Shown: positions 1-11,460, counted from the stretch's first letter. The stretch: DNA of 64,000 bases from Steinernema hermaphroditum (GCA_030435675.1 CM059622.1:13268001-13332000); one strand, 5' to 3'. Made by a program: numbers and translations. The notes: generated from the sequence alone by a model not told the origin.

Positions 1-1998
1 TTGGCGGGCTGAAGTGGTCCTATGGAGAAGGCCACATCCTCTACACGGCCGAAAGAAATGTGAAGACCGCGGAATATTTCAATGTTGACCTGGAGTGGGA
101 AAATGACGAGAAAGTCATGGAGAGTGGAGTGGTATGATTAGGTCTTATATCCAGCGCTCGTATGAAGCTGTTTAGGGAGAGAAGTTCGCCCTGAATGAAT
201 CGTGGGGTGAGCAGTGTTTCGAAGTAAAGAGGCCCGTGCTATGCATCATGGACGTCGTGAGTGGATCGGTTACGGTGCACGACCAGATGCCGACCAACAT
301 TTCGCCACTCTTTGTAGGACTGTACATCTTTTTCGCGACTCATGCGAACTGTTTCAGAGCGTTTGGGCACCCAATGATCAGGGCATCGTTTTCTACGGCC
401 TCAAGAACGAGCCGTACAAGCTGGGAAAGATTTACTGCAATAACAGAAAGTAGTAAACTTAATTGTGCGTGTTTAAATTAACCACTTCTCTTCAGGGGAG
501 CTCTCTACTACTACGACGTGAACTCCGCGGAGTTGACGCAGCTGAGTGAGTCAGATGTCGGCATCGAGCACATCTCCTTCAGCCCTGACGGCAAATCTCT
601 CGCCTACTTCCAACGTTCTTCTGGCGGACCCCACAACGCCTGTTTTGCCCTTCACGTGATTGACTGGACCACCAAGAAGCCCAGAGTCGCCGTTCCGATC
701 GTCGGCACACCGGAGAACTTCGATGACTTTCCGGGATTCTTCGTCTACAGAGCGCAAGAACCGGAGCGTTTCTGGGCCAACGACAGCAAGAGAATGATCT
801 TGACGACGACGTGGAGGTCTAAGTTCGAGATCGTCGTCGTGAACACGGAAACCGGGAAGGTCACGAAGCTGACCAACAACGGGAACACGCACGGCTCCTG
901 GATGGTATTTGACATCTACGACGACAATCTCTTGGCGGTTGTCTCCGCCCCCAATCGCCCTCCGTCCATGCTGATCGCAGCGTTGCCGAAGGAAGGAGAC
1001 GAAGAGAATCTGATCTGGAAGCGGCTGCAGCAGAACGTGGGGACCGAGGACCGGAAGAACCTGCTGAACTATTCGTGGTCTCTGCAAGAGTTCCAACGCG
1101 AAGGACAAACACCCTATGAAGGAATACTCATTGTGCCGAACGACGAACCTTCGGTGCCTCTCGTCGTTTTCCCTCATGGTGGGCCTCATGGAGTGTCAAT
1201 CGCCGGGTAGTGCTTGCCCAATACCTCAGGTCATAATTCGCCTCTTTTCAGATATCCTCGTCGGGACATCGGTCTCATGCTCAACGCGGGTTATGCTGTT
1301 CTCTCCGTCAACTACCATGGATCCAGTGGGTTTGGAGACGATTTCATCCGATCTCTTCCTGGCAATGTCGGCGATCTTGACGTTAAGGACGTCCAGCATG
1401 CCGTTGAAACCGTCCTGAACTCCGATTCGCGGTTCGATCGGAACCGCGTGTGTGTCTTCGGCGGCTCGCACGGCGGATTTCTGACGAGTCACCTCGTCGG
1501 TCAGTATCCCGGCTTCTACAAGGCGGCCGTCGCTCTCAATCCTGTCACGAACATCGCTGCCATGCACGAGATTACGGACATCACGGACTGGTGCAGTGTG
1601 GAAGGAACCGGCGAAGACCACGACTACTCGAAGGGCATCACGAGTGAGCAGGTGAAGAACATGTACGAGAGGTCGCCGATCGCCCATGTGGAGAAAGTAA
1701 AGAAGCATTCGTGAACGGAACACTGCAAGACTGTTATTCAGGTTGTCACTCCATACATGCTGCTCATCGGCGAGAAGGATCTCCGAGTTGTGCCTCACTA
1801 TCGCGGCTTCCTCCGAAACCTCCAGGCCAGAGGCGTGCCCAACAAGTAGGACCTGCCCACCGCTGATCAAGCCCTAATGATTTACTTTCCAGAGTGCTCA
1901 GCTATCCGGAGTCGAATCATCCCCTCGAAGAAGTCGACGTCGAAGCCGACTACGCCATCAACATTATCCGCTGGTTCGACAAACACACCGCCGAGTGA
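1..1998 (+). CDS. APEH: Acylaminoacyl-peptidase (S9C prolyl-oligopeptidase family), 3' part
   Basis: Cytosolic serine peptidase that removes N-acylated residues from peptides. The 5' end lies outside the window. Exons read by phase: 1-131, 176-313, 358-449, 496-1206, 1252-1696, 1742-1845, 1893-1998. The early exons carry beta-propeller sequence ([14 protein letters not shown], near 358-400). The last three carry the alpha/beta-hydrolase domain: oxyanion-type HGGPHG near 1180, nucleophile Ser in GGSHGG near 1462, [14 protein letters not shown] near 1360, Asp in IGEKDLRV near 1765, and His in ESNHP near 1910, which complete a Ser-Asp-His triad. Introns are 44-48 bp, all GT..AG, and keep phase. 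All catalytic residues are present, so it looks functional. The S9C assignment is firm. Which nematode paralogue it is I cannot say. Confidence 0.93.
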
Positions 1999-2064
1999 CT
2001 TCAAACCTGCCCTCCACAGGATCATTTCAGGGCTAATCGTATTTACCTTCCTCACTTTTAAGCA

Positions 2065-2070
2065 AATAAA
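2065..2070 (+). promoter_or_regulatory. Poly(A) signal of the acylaminoacyl-peptidase gene
   Basis: AATAAA 67 bases after the stop codon, ahead of the next gene's start at 2126. The tight spacing resembles closely packed nematode genes. Confidence 0.6.
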
Positions 2071-2125
2071 GATTGTACCATATAAGGAGCTTTGTGATTT
2101 CGTTTTCCTCACTCGTTAGGCGAAG

Positions 2126-3603
2126 ATGTTTAAGTTGATGTCGGTCGTCGCTATCGCTCTTCTTCTTGTCCGTTCCAATGGGAACTCTTTGGACCAACAG
2201 GTGGCGGCGGCTGTGGATTCGCTTGTGAGTGGCAACAGTGGGAGGTGAGCTCTAGACGTCTGTGTTTCGCTTTGAAGTCTGTTTGTGTGTGGCGAACCGT
2301 AACATTACATTACATTACATTTACTTGACTCAATGACATTCGTCATGCAAGAAATCTCATAATGCACAATGAAGAACCGCATATCACCGTTGTCGCTGCT
2401 TCTCTTCTTTCTTCAGCGGAGGGCACGACGTCGGAGTTGAAGGTGGCTGTCCCATCAGTGTGCGCGGGCTTCGAAGCAACAAAAAAGCTTTATCCGGAAG
2501 TAGCGCGGAAGGTGGAGCTCGGCGGACGAAAGAAACCCATCGACGGAGCGGTTGCCGGAGCAGACTTCGAAGTTGGAGCGATTCTTCGGCTTGAGTGGGC
2601 GGCGCGGGTGGTCGGGCGGTGTTGACGGTCTTCTTGGCGAGATATAATTTGGCTTACGTTCCACGCCAGCCACGACGGATTGGAACGGGGCGATCATTGC
2701 GCCATCAACGATTGCCGAGAACGACCGCTCACTCAACTCATCCGAGCGAACTCAGACAGCCGCAGAGAGAGAGCGAGTGGACGACCCGACCGATCGCTGG
2801 GAACGCAAATGAAAGACCGTAAGACCGAACCGTAACAATGTCTGGTTATTGGCGACATAGACAGGAGGAATTGACCTTAGACGGTCTGTTGATGGAATGT
2901 GCACATTCCAGACGTCTATTGCTGTTTCGTTGGTCGTTTTTAGACAGCTTCACTCACGAAAAGCGGTTGAGATTACGGTAGTCGTCTCTCGATGGGAACC
3001 GAACGAGTAGGATTAGGGCACAAGTGGTAGGCAGTAGGGTTGTCAGTCGGGTCAGTTCGAGCCAGTCGAAATAATTTGAGCTATATATCGTTGTAGGACG
3101 TACCTTTTTGCTAACTTCTTCCATGAAATCCACAATCTCACTCTAATCAATTTGCTTCCAGCGCTTCAAATTCATATGTCACTTCCAACACATACAATCC
3201 ACAGAACAATTACCCACCCGCCTATGCCGTCCCCTACATCAGCTACGGCAATTCATGGCCCTATTACAATGGAAACAACAACGGCAACGGTCCCTACAAC
3301 GACATCTACAATTGGAACTACAACATGCCAATTCCGGCGCTCAGTCAACCCTACGTGAACAACGGGAACTGCTACTATATCTTCAACGTAAGCGAAGCAA
3401 AAAATGGTCTCCGCTAAATCCGTTTTAGACAGCTATGGTGTACGATATGAGCACCTATGCAGAGAGAATTGCCACACCGTCAGAGCAAAGCATCATGAAT
3501 CAGTGCTACAGTAATGTAAGTGCGATTTAAGTGGATGATGAAAAGAATCGCCTTCACTATTTAGCCGTACGCCTATGTCCCCTGCCTCTGTGCGTCATGC
3601 TGA
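2126..3603 (+). CDS. Small secreted Tyr/Asn-rich protein, 4 exons
   Basis: Unrecognised family. Exons 2126-2244, 3162-3387, 3429-3515 and 3565-3603 join in phase to about 156 codons. Exon 1 starts MFKLMSVVAIALLLVRSNG, a clear signal peptide. The mature part is rich in Tyr, Asn and Pro (many Y-N and N-N-G steps in exon 2). It ends with a small Cys cluster (CYYIF, NQCYSN, VPCLCASC). AATAAA follows at 3656-3661. The long first intron (917 bp) holds a repeat insertion (see 2305-2826). The composition suggests an extracellular, perhaps surface or gland protein, but that is only inference. It begins 128 bp after the peptidase stop, so the two could be co-transcribed. Confidence 0.72.
2305..2826. 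repeat. Repeat insertion inside intron 1, flanked by a 12-bp direct repeat
   Basis: The 12-mer CGAACCGTAACA occurs at 2293-2304 and 2827-2838 and brackets 522 bp, which looks like a target-site duplication. The interior contains GAGAGCGAGTGGACGACC (2769-2786), whose wider 32-bp context recurs at 63155-63186. It also has a segment (about 2713-2745) similar to the MITE at 48.6-48.8 kb. Confidence 0.45.
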
Positions 3604-3824
3604 ATGAGCCGGTTAGCATCGCCAGGTGACTTACCTCATGTCAAAATGTTTGAGCAATAAACGATAGCGATGCTACAGTACCCTCACATGACTAGCCACC
3701 CATAACGTATCTTACAATATGACGCCCCTTCACGATTGGAGATTTCTTACCATTCTCTTAATGATTCATCTTGAGGAATTATATTCGAATCTCCTCTTGA
3801 GCTTATCAAGTGAAAAACAGACCC
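3604..3824. other. Gene-free stretch
   Basis: Holds the poly(A) signal AATAAA (3656-3661) of the secreted-protein gene. Nothing else recognised before the transposon. Confidence 0.5.
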
Positions 3825-3827
3825 TTA

Positions 3828-5404
3828 AGGGCCGGTCATAGTTGCGGAAACAGTTTCCGGAAACAGTTTCCGCCATTGTAAAAACTGTTTCCGGAAACAG
3901 TTTCCCGGAAACCGTTTCCAGAGGCGGTCATAGTCCCAGAAACTGTTTTCAAGCATGTTTAAAAACAGTTTTCTGTTTCCGGAAACAGTTTTGGATTCGC
4001 GGTGGGACCTGTCGTGCAGATTTGGTTTCTGAGTTACTGTGAGTGGTTTGACGTTGTTTTTGGATGATTTCTGATTGTTTTGGCCGGTGATTTTGAATTT
4101 TAGGCAGTTATCACAAGAATGCCATGACGTTTGTCACCCGGGAGTGCTTGTCGACAGCATTTTCCGGAGCTGTCGCTTACTGAAACTTTCCGGACAGGTC
4201 TAATCCACGGTCATGCCATAGAAAGGTCTCCGAAAAAGTCGCTTGTTTTTGTCCCTTGTATTTGAGGAAGGGTAGAACCGTAGAATCAGTTCGATTTCGG
4301 CTTAATGTCACCAGCCCACCAGCGTTTTTATGACCGCGACTGTGGATGACCATAGCCGTGCATTAAACCTGTCCCACTTTCCCCGGAAACACACCAGGAT
4401 TCGGGTGTATCTCGTTATCTCGCTGTCTTTTTTTGCGTTTTAATTAATTGCGTATTAATTCAGTCCTGTTCAGGTGTTGTTCAATTATGCCGCGCTGTAC
4501 GAAGCTCTCGAACGAAGAAAAGTCGGCGATTTCAGCGTTTTCAAGGCTGGCTGCAAAATTCACCGGATCGCTTCCGAAATGTACCGAGGCCAGCACGCGA
4601 TGTGGACATTCTGCTCTCGGTTGAACGCGTGCGGTTCTGCGTTAGAAAAGGGGCGTCCGCAAGTAGCGAGATATAGTGCGCTGGGTCTAGTTCGACGATA
4701 AGTTACCAGAAGTTCGTGGAGATTCTGGAGGTGACCTGCCAGTCCAAATTTGTACGCTTCAACCGCCGCAGTTTCCTCCTGTTTCAGATTCTTCACAATC
4801 TTATCGTCGAATTGAACCCAGCACACTATATCAATAGCTTCTCACGCGCAAATAAAACTTGCACGCGTCCCTTTCCTATTGTAGAACCATGTGCCCTTGG
4901 CAGAAAGAAGAATTTCCAGGCCATGTGCCGATTTCGGTGAACTTCGAAACGGTCCAATCAATCGAGTACCCGGCTATGTAGCGCCTTCTCGTCGTTTCAC
5001 AGCTTCGTACAGCGCGTCATAGTTGTAAAATACCTGCACAGAACTGAATTAATACAGAAAACGCAAAAAAAGACGAGCGACATAGTAAAATACACGCGAA
5101 TCTAGTAGGTGATGCTTTAATTTTGTATCTGGTAGTAGCAAAAGCTGCGGAAGAGCGAGTTATCATAAGAGGCGTGTGGTAAAAATCACGAAAGTCATCA
5201 GAAAAAAAGTACAAAGTAAAAAAAAATAGAATAAAATTACTTTCGAAAATGCTTTTTGAAAACTGTTTCCGGAAACTGTTTCCGGGTGGTCATAGTGCAA
5301 AACGCAACTATGACCGCGAAACTGTTTCCGCGCCCCGGAAACAGTTTTCAAGCAAAATCCGTAAACTGTTTCCGGAAACCGTTTCCGGAACTATGACCGG
5401 CCCT
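3828..5404. mobile_element. Non-autonomous TIR transposon, PIF/Harbinger-like, with GTTTCCGGAAAC arrays
   Basis: Both ends carry the same inverted terminus AGGGCCGGTCATAGTT and are flanked by TTA (3825-3827 and 5405-5407), a 3-bp duplication as made by PIF/Harbinger elements. Each terminal 100-200 bp is packed with the palindrome GTTTCCGGAAAC and repeats of GGTCATAG. A second, inner inverted repeat lies at about 4416-4465 and 5036-5085. I see no intact transposase. A short stretch starting MPRCTKLSNEEK near 4487 resembles a transposase HTH start but soon hits a stop. The element ends 15 bp beyond the stop codon of the next gene. Confidence 0.7.
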
Positions 5405-5419
5405 TTACATAAAACGAAT

Positions 5420-8400
5420 TTATTCGGCAAACGCAGATTTGTTAACGGACAGAAGCGTCCTTGTCCTAATCGTTTCTATATCCGCAATGCTTCCTGAATT
5501 CCCACTGAGGAAATTCATCAAGGAAAAGGACTTTTCCGACGAGCTGGATGCTGGGAGGGCCAACAGACGAAGCGCCAAGCGATGAATCAGCGGATAAACT
5601 TTAGCCTAAAATCCTGGTTTCTCTTGCTGTAAGACACCATTGGACCTACATTGTTGGTCCAAAAACGGATCGTATCTGTGCGAGAGTACTCGCTGTTCTG
5701 TTGAGCTTCTCTGTACTTTCGGATTTCGCTGTGAGCCAAGTCTTCTAAGGGACTTGATCGCTTTTTGTGGGTGGAGTTCCTCTTAGCCGCGTAGAGGTTT
5801 CTACAGAACTCGGGGACGTCCTGGAATCACGACGGATCATAAGTTGGCTCACCGAATTAGCTACCTTTAGGTCGTCATTTTCATCATCCTGAGGAGTTGT
5901 GTCGCCGTTGTTTAGTTGAGTAACACTACCTCCTTCTGTGTCGAATCCAGTGATTATGCGTGATAGAAGAAGCTCTTCTGCTTGAGATATTTCCTCTGTC
6001 GTTAAGGTGAAGAAAAAGTTCGGGTCAAGATAGGCGGCTAGAAGATAATGCCGTTCGAATTCGGATTCGCCGATTTTGAAGTGCGACCGAAGATGAGAGG
6101 CCAAGACTGATTCGAACCGTTCACCCTAAATGTGCTATCCTAGAAAAATCGGAAGATACATGATAATTACCGTATTTTCCAAAGTAATGAGCTGGTCCTT
6201 CAAGAAGGGAAGAACGTTTGAGATTGTGACGTCCGTTTGCCTTTCCATGAGCTGGACAAACTTCTCGAACGGGCCCAAAGCTTTGCGGATTTTCCGGGCA
6301 GATGCGAAGTCTTCTTCTTCGAGGTCCGTTTGGTGAGCATCTAGTTCCAGTAAAGGCACGAATATGGTGTTTCTTCTGTAAAGATTCATTAGATCCTATG
6401 CGGAACACCAGGATAAAGAAGACTAAGATTGTGATTGGGTGAGTTCGGCATACAAATAGAATCAATTTTGAACTCTCCACCACGTTGTTTAGTAGCTTTT
6501 TAGTAAATTAGACCAAAATGGCCAACGAAGAAGTGACAGAATTTCAATGTTCGTCTCTCGATTGGTCAGTTTCCTTTCCTCACATCCCTGATAGCCATAC
6601 TGTAGATGGAATCCTTCATCGACATGAACGATCTTAACCTACCGAGCATTTCCGTTCGCCGATTTTCCTTCCAGTCGTCCTACATCCGCGTAGATTTTCT
6701 GAATTCTGCCTTTTGTGTCATATTCCTTAACGGCACGCTCCAGAACAGATTCGAGTGATCGAACGAAGCATGGCATCCCATAAGGGTGTGAAATGTCCGA
6801 GATTCTCCAGAGTGTTGACTCCTCATTCGTCTCATAATTGCCAATGACGACGCCCTCGACGTCGGTGATCTGCATTCCATAGTCGTTGATCACCCTGTGC
6901 ATGTCGTCGTTTGTCATTGCCCAGGGTATCAGCTCACCTTGCAACAGCGTCCTTGATGCCTTCAGAAGAATCGTTTCCGATAACATCCACGTCCAACAAA
7001 AGCGACAAAACTTTTTGTTTCTCTTTACAGACGAAGTGGGCCGTGATGGCCAAGAACGACTTCTTCTTGGATTCTTCTCGACTCCAGAGTTGAACAGACA
7101 AGGAGACTCCGCCACTTTTGCGCATCTCCCCGCCTATTTTCGTCTTCAATTCATTATACTGCTGAAGGAGAGCTTCTTGAATGGTGTCGACGCTTGGAAC
7201 GTGGAAGGCCGGGTCCAGAGTTGCAACAAAACGTTGAAACTCGGGCTTTTCCACTAGAGTTGTAGGCGTGGTTGTGCAGGCGAACAGATTTATCAGGGCT
7301 TCGAAGGGTTCCTTTGAAATGGATGGTGGAGTTCTACGAGGGGAGTCGGAAGGGGCGGCACCGTCGTCGACTCTCCTCTTCTTCCATTCCTCCGGGTGGC
7401 TACGTTCCAAGTGATCTCTCAACGTTGATGGATAAGTCGAATACGAACGGCTGCACAACCTAAAAGGAAAAGTACACATACGATGCTTAACATCGTCATC
7501 GTCACCATATCCAAACTACTCAGTCACTCTATGATGGCTCAAAAAAGAGGTAGATGAGCGTCCTATCGAAATTTTATAGACAAAAACGACATACATGCAG
7601 ATCGCTCTCCGTTCGACGATGTCGTCTTCGAAGAAGTCCCACACCGTAGATTTCCGTTTTCTAACGCGCTTGCTTGTTATGATGGCCGAAAGTGATTGAA
7701 ATGAATCATGTGGATGTTCTTGGATATCCTTGGCGCTTCGATTACGGTCTTGTTCGTTTTCACCACTAAAGAGTAGATAGATTAGTAGTTCTGTGTCTTG
7801 TTTATAGCTTTACGCTTTGAGGATCATCCCCACCATTCCTTCTTTACTTATAAATGAGACCAAACCTTTCAATCGACTCTTCCTTAACGGAAACTAAGCT
7901 GCTTTCCGCGAACGCGACTACCGGCGACGACGACGTCACAGCGGCGCCACTGGCGTCGGTCACGACCCTTCTGCTCCACTCCTCCTTGTGGGTGCGTTCA
8001 AGATGGTCTTTGAGCGTCGACGGATACCTCGAATAGACGCGCTTACAGAGTCTAAAGATTTGTGGCTGACTTCGACTCTCTTTTGATAGCTCGACTCACA
8101 TGCAAGTGGCTCGGCGACCGGCTATGTCGTCGTCGAAGAAATCCCAAACGGCGGATTTGTTTTTGCGGTTCTGTTTGCTTCCACCTGGGGTGGGAACGGT
8201 CACCACGGGTGACGGAGGCAGCTCGAGGGTTGAGCACACAGGACTGTGTTCGTATTCTTGCGCCTCTTGGATCACGTTCATCATGATTCTGTCCAGTTCG
8301 CTTTCGTTTCTAAAAAGGAGCCAGTCAGGAACCCAGTAAGTAATCTTCGAGGAAGTGGGTAACCACTCAACTTCCAAAATACTAATTCTCGAGGAACCGT

Positions 8401-8964
8401 TTCTCTGTCCAGCTTCGGGCGGAGCTTTGAGCCCATTTTTGAGCATATTTTCGATTTTTAAGGTCCTAGAGCCCTCATACCTGTCACCGAGTTCCTCTTG
8501 TTTAACGTCGCCATAGAAGTTCTGAGGCAATTCATCCGTTTGCTGGACAAACATCGGCTCCGTCACATACATGAACGATTCTAGTATTTCATGGGACTGT
8601 GCGGCCATGGCTGGTGACTCGGCTGCCGGCAGCTCCCCACCGTCCTCCAGTCCTGCGTTGATCCTTTGATTCCATTCTTCCGGATGATTCCGTACCAAGT
8701 GTTCTCTCATCGTCGATGGGTACTTTGAGTAGGATTTGTTGCAGAGCCTGTGGGGATATCACAATTGAATCAAAACTTGACGGCTTACAGGCAAACTGCT
8801 CTCCTCTGGGCGACGTCCTCTTCAAAGAAGTCCCAAACTGCGGACTTGTTTCGACGGCCTTTCTTCTGTCCAGGGTGTGCCTCATGGGTGTCCACCACGG
8901 GCGACTGTGAAATATCCGCGTAGGAACACATCGGAATATTTTCGAATTCCTCGGCAAAGTGCAT
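5420..8964 (-). CDS. Triple BED-finger protein with a catalytically degenerate hAT transposase body
   Basis: Twelve exons join in phase to about 838 codons: 8789-8964, 8481-8747, 8100-8309, 7866-8051, 7595-7765, 6938-7459, 6732-6894, 6639-6679, 6171-6375, 5831-6125, 5650-5744, 5420-5605. The N-terminal half has three BED fingers, each with a VWDFF core, a CxxC pair split by an intron at the same place, YPST, and HLxRxH..EEW. The C-terminal half is a hAT body (LAITAHF; RKIRKALGPFEKFVQLM; HYLLAAYLDPNFF) ending in the dimerisation signature VYPLIHRLALRLLALPASSS. The usual first Asp (D.WTS) is Gln here (SVQLWSR) and the second (DN..N) is Gly (VIGNYETN), so transposition is unlikely. It is probably a host DNA-binding protein in the nucleus. 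The exon 10/11 border is the least certain. Confidence 0.8.
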
Positions 8965-8977
8965 TCTAGGGTCACTT

Positions 8978-8988
8978 CTGAAAGGGGA
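8978..8988 (-). promoter_or_regulatory. Candidate SL trans-splice acceptor of the BED gene
   Basis: On the minus strand CCCCTTTCAG precedes the ATG at 8964 by 13 bases, with no upstream in-frame exon needed. This is the usual form of an SL1 acceptor and is why I start the CDS at 8964. Confidence 0.5.
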
Positions 8989-9555
8989 CAATGGCAGATG
9001 TTAAGGGCAAAGCCATAAACGAGGCTATGGAAACGCTCTTCGAAATTCGAGACGAATATTCTCGACCCTATATTTAGAGCTTCACTAGAGGAAGATTCAA
9101 ATGGAATGTATCAATCTGTGATATCATTCGGGGTCTCGAACGTCACTTAACAACTAAGAAGGGAGTGAATACGGCAGAAAGCTCTAAAAATCCCGAAGGA
9201 AACGATGGAAAATTCCGAAAATTGGACTCGCACTCGATCGATACGGGCGCAGCTCGCGAGCGCCACACCCAAGTGTGCGCCACTCGAGTCGCCAGGCGGC
9301 GACAGCAGGGGAGAGAGAAGCGGTCCGCGGTGTGACGTCAGCGTCGAGCGACAAGCACGCGCGGCGCGTTTGAATTTGGCGCTCGCTCTGATCCGAGGTC
9401 AGTTTGTGGAATGGGGACGCCTCAGCATCGCTTTGAATCGAGTCGTCAACATTCTGGAAATACATCTTCACAAACATTTCAAGGGGAGATGAAGATTAAA
9501 GATGGTAGGGTCACACTCTATGTGGATAGTTGAGTGGGGCTGTGCGAAATTTGAA
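8989..9555. other. Upstream region of the BED gene
   Basis: No gene seen. 9220-9420 is GC-rich compared with its surroundings and could be promoter DNA. Open frames here on both strands lack gene-like composition. Confidence 0.4.
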
Positions 9556-9563
9556 CCTGGATG

Positions 9564-9887
9564 CAGAGATGGAACTCGAGCCGGCTCGGATTGCGAAATC
9601 GGCTCGGCTCGGACTGCGAGATCGGCTCGGTTCGGATTGCGAAATCGACTCGGCTCGGGTTCTGGAAAATTTCGACTGTTCGCAGGGAGCGGTAGCAGAC
9701 GACAAGAGAAAATCCAATGCCTTTGCTCTGCCGCTGTATGACAATTGTCTCTCGTCGTCTGCTACCGCTCCCTGCGAGCAGGCGAAATTTTCCATAGGAT
9801 ATATTGTCGACTCGGGTTTCAAACCCGAGCCGAGCCGATTTCGCAATCCGAGCCGGCTCGCGGCTCGAGTTTCTCGAGTAATCTCTG
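9564..9887. mobile_element. hAT-type MITE, 324 bp, 8-bp target duplication
   Basis: Flanked by CCTGGATG at 9556-9563 and 9888-9895. It starts CAGAGATGG and ends ATCTCTG. Long arms made of CTCGAGCCGGCTCGG-type repeats fold back over about 140 bp each around a central spacer near 9740. The 8-bp duplication and CAGAG end are typical of hAT elements. No coding capacity. Confidence 0.82.
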
Positions 9888-10340
9888 CCTGGATGCATAG
9901 AAAACCGAAATTGGATATCTTTGAAATGCCCTAGCAAATCACCCTTCTCTTTCTTCTAGGGTTAGAGGGTTAGAAAGCGGACGACGTTGTCAACAGTTTT
10001 TATAGCCTATCCGTTTATATAGTACACAGTCCGTTGCGTAAGGATAGGGCCCATGTACCCTGTTTTTTTTTCACGATTTCGAGGCAATCTATGTACTGAC
10101 TCAGTACATAGATGAAATATTTGTGAAATTTTTTGACAAGTACGTGAGAGAGCAACTCTTCCTGCCTATCTTCTCAAAATTTGTAAAAATTTCGACCGCT
10201 CCTCTCGGATATAGGAGACAATGATCCGAAAATCAAGCGTTGCAGAATGATAGGGGTCAGACTAAGTGAAGCATTCAAATAACCTTGAATTGATGTTTGG
10301 TCTGGACTGAAAGATTAACCAACGAATAAAAATCAATGCT

Positions 10341-11110
10341 TAATATATTGGGTTGGAACATTGCAAATGGGCCACTTGGTAAACATTCTTTTTTTCGGCC
10401 GTGTTTACAGCTGCGGAAAAACTGATTGGTGCGTTGTTCAGTACAGCGAACTCCCACATTGCGAGTTGTCCATTGCATTCCTCTTGATGTTAGAGGTCTA
10501 TTCTGTTTTGACGGTCATTTTTCTGGCACCCCGAGGTAGCGAAATGAGAAGTGATGTACGGACTTCCTATAGTATTAATTCTGTGATGAACAGTGGCTGT
10601 CTTCAACCACATCGTTGGCTCTTGCCTTCCGAATGCACCTATTTTTATCTTGGTTATATATCACAACATAAGCTAGTTTCAAAAACATGGTCTTTTCGGA
10701 TCACTGGATCGGATCATGTTCTGTTAATGCCAACGTTTCCAATTGGTTAAGTACCGAAACAGATTTACGATTTACGATTTATTTATGGTATCGTCAACAT
10801 TACATCGACCATTCTTCGAGCTTCGTTGGCGTTTCTCGAGCGGTCTTCCAGGCATAGTGCCATTTCCTTCTTGTCGCGGATCCGTGGGCATCTTTCAGCT
10901 TCGTAACTCCTCTCAGCCACTTAGACCGAAACAGAGAATGAGGATATAGAGCAAGTAGCCCTCACTCATAGCTACAATGCACGCATAGCGACTCCACGAC
11001 CTCACGCTTACTTTACCGAAATGGAGGCCAAATGTGGAAAAAGTCACACTTCAGGAATGGTGGCTCAAACCTCACATTTTCAAGTTGACCCCTAGAATAG
11101 CTCACCACTT
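10341..11110 (+). repeat. Dispersed repeat family starting ATTGGGTTGG, copy 1
   Basis: Matches copies at about 14614-14881 (+), 32410-32818 (-) and 55192-55790 (+). Shared marks include the leading ATTGGGTTGG, a block containing GATGGACGG or a variant, and later GAAGAATGGT- and AAGTTGACCCC-like blocks seen only here and at 55.7 kb. The 5' sequence resembles mariner ends. A weakly conserved reading frame (EMRSDVR..YGIN) recurs in three copies. Confidence 0.55.
10763..10934 (-). mobile_element. Short insertion with 10-bp TSD and AAATCGT tail (non-LTR-like)
   Basis: ACCGAAACAG at 10753-10762 is repeated at 10925-10934 and brackets the insertion. The uninterrupted order of the host repeat is seen at 55566-55600. 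Read on the minus strand, the insert ends in repeats of AAATCGT, like the 3' tail of some 5'-truncated non-LTR retrotransposons. Its 87-bp core is found again, inverted and identical, at 11374-11460. Confidence 0.5.
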
Positions 11111-11460
11111 AGAGCAGAGAGATTCGTTTTTTGTTGTTTATCTATCACTCTCTTAGCTCTATCCAACTGTTGTATGTGCTCGTCCACAATTGACGATATC
11201 AGAGGAAATCACTTCAAATAAGAAAAGAGGTCGAAAATGAGACCAAAACATTTTTTGACTCTAAACCCCTTGTGTTCTATGAATAAGGAGTCCGGCTTTT
11301 GCCCGTGGAGTGGGCTGAGGTTATTCAGTCAAACGGCGAATACCCTGGCGACCATCGAACGAACGGACGAACGAGTGGCTGAGAGGAGTTACGAAGCTGA
11401 AAGATGCCCACGGATCCGCGACAAGAAGGAAATGGCACTATGCCTGGAAGACCGCTCGAG
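10835..11460. repeat. Perfect 87-bp inverted repeat (10835-10921 / 11374-11460)
   Basis: The two arms read as exact reverse complements, from CTCGAGCGGTCTTCC to CTCAGCCACT, separated by 452 bp. Both are probably copies of the same mobile sequence in opposite orientation. Perfect identity implies recent origin. Confidence 0.8.

Noticed and set aside
551..1189. 212-residue open frame on the minus strand
   Set aside because: It mirrors the peptidase exon and has Arg/His-rich composition typical of a shadow frame.
3842..5400. Regular GTTTCCGGAAAC repeats as a CRISPR array
   Set aside because: The repeats are palindromic and irregularly spaced, lie at transposon ends, and the DNA is eukaryotic.
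5745..6104. Separate small hAT gene
   Set aside because: It is exon 10 of the larger BED/hAT gene; the true C terminus lies further on at 5420-5605.
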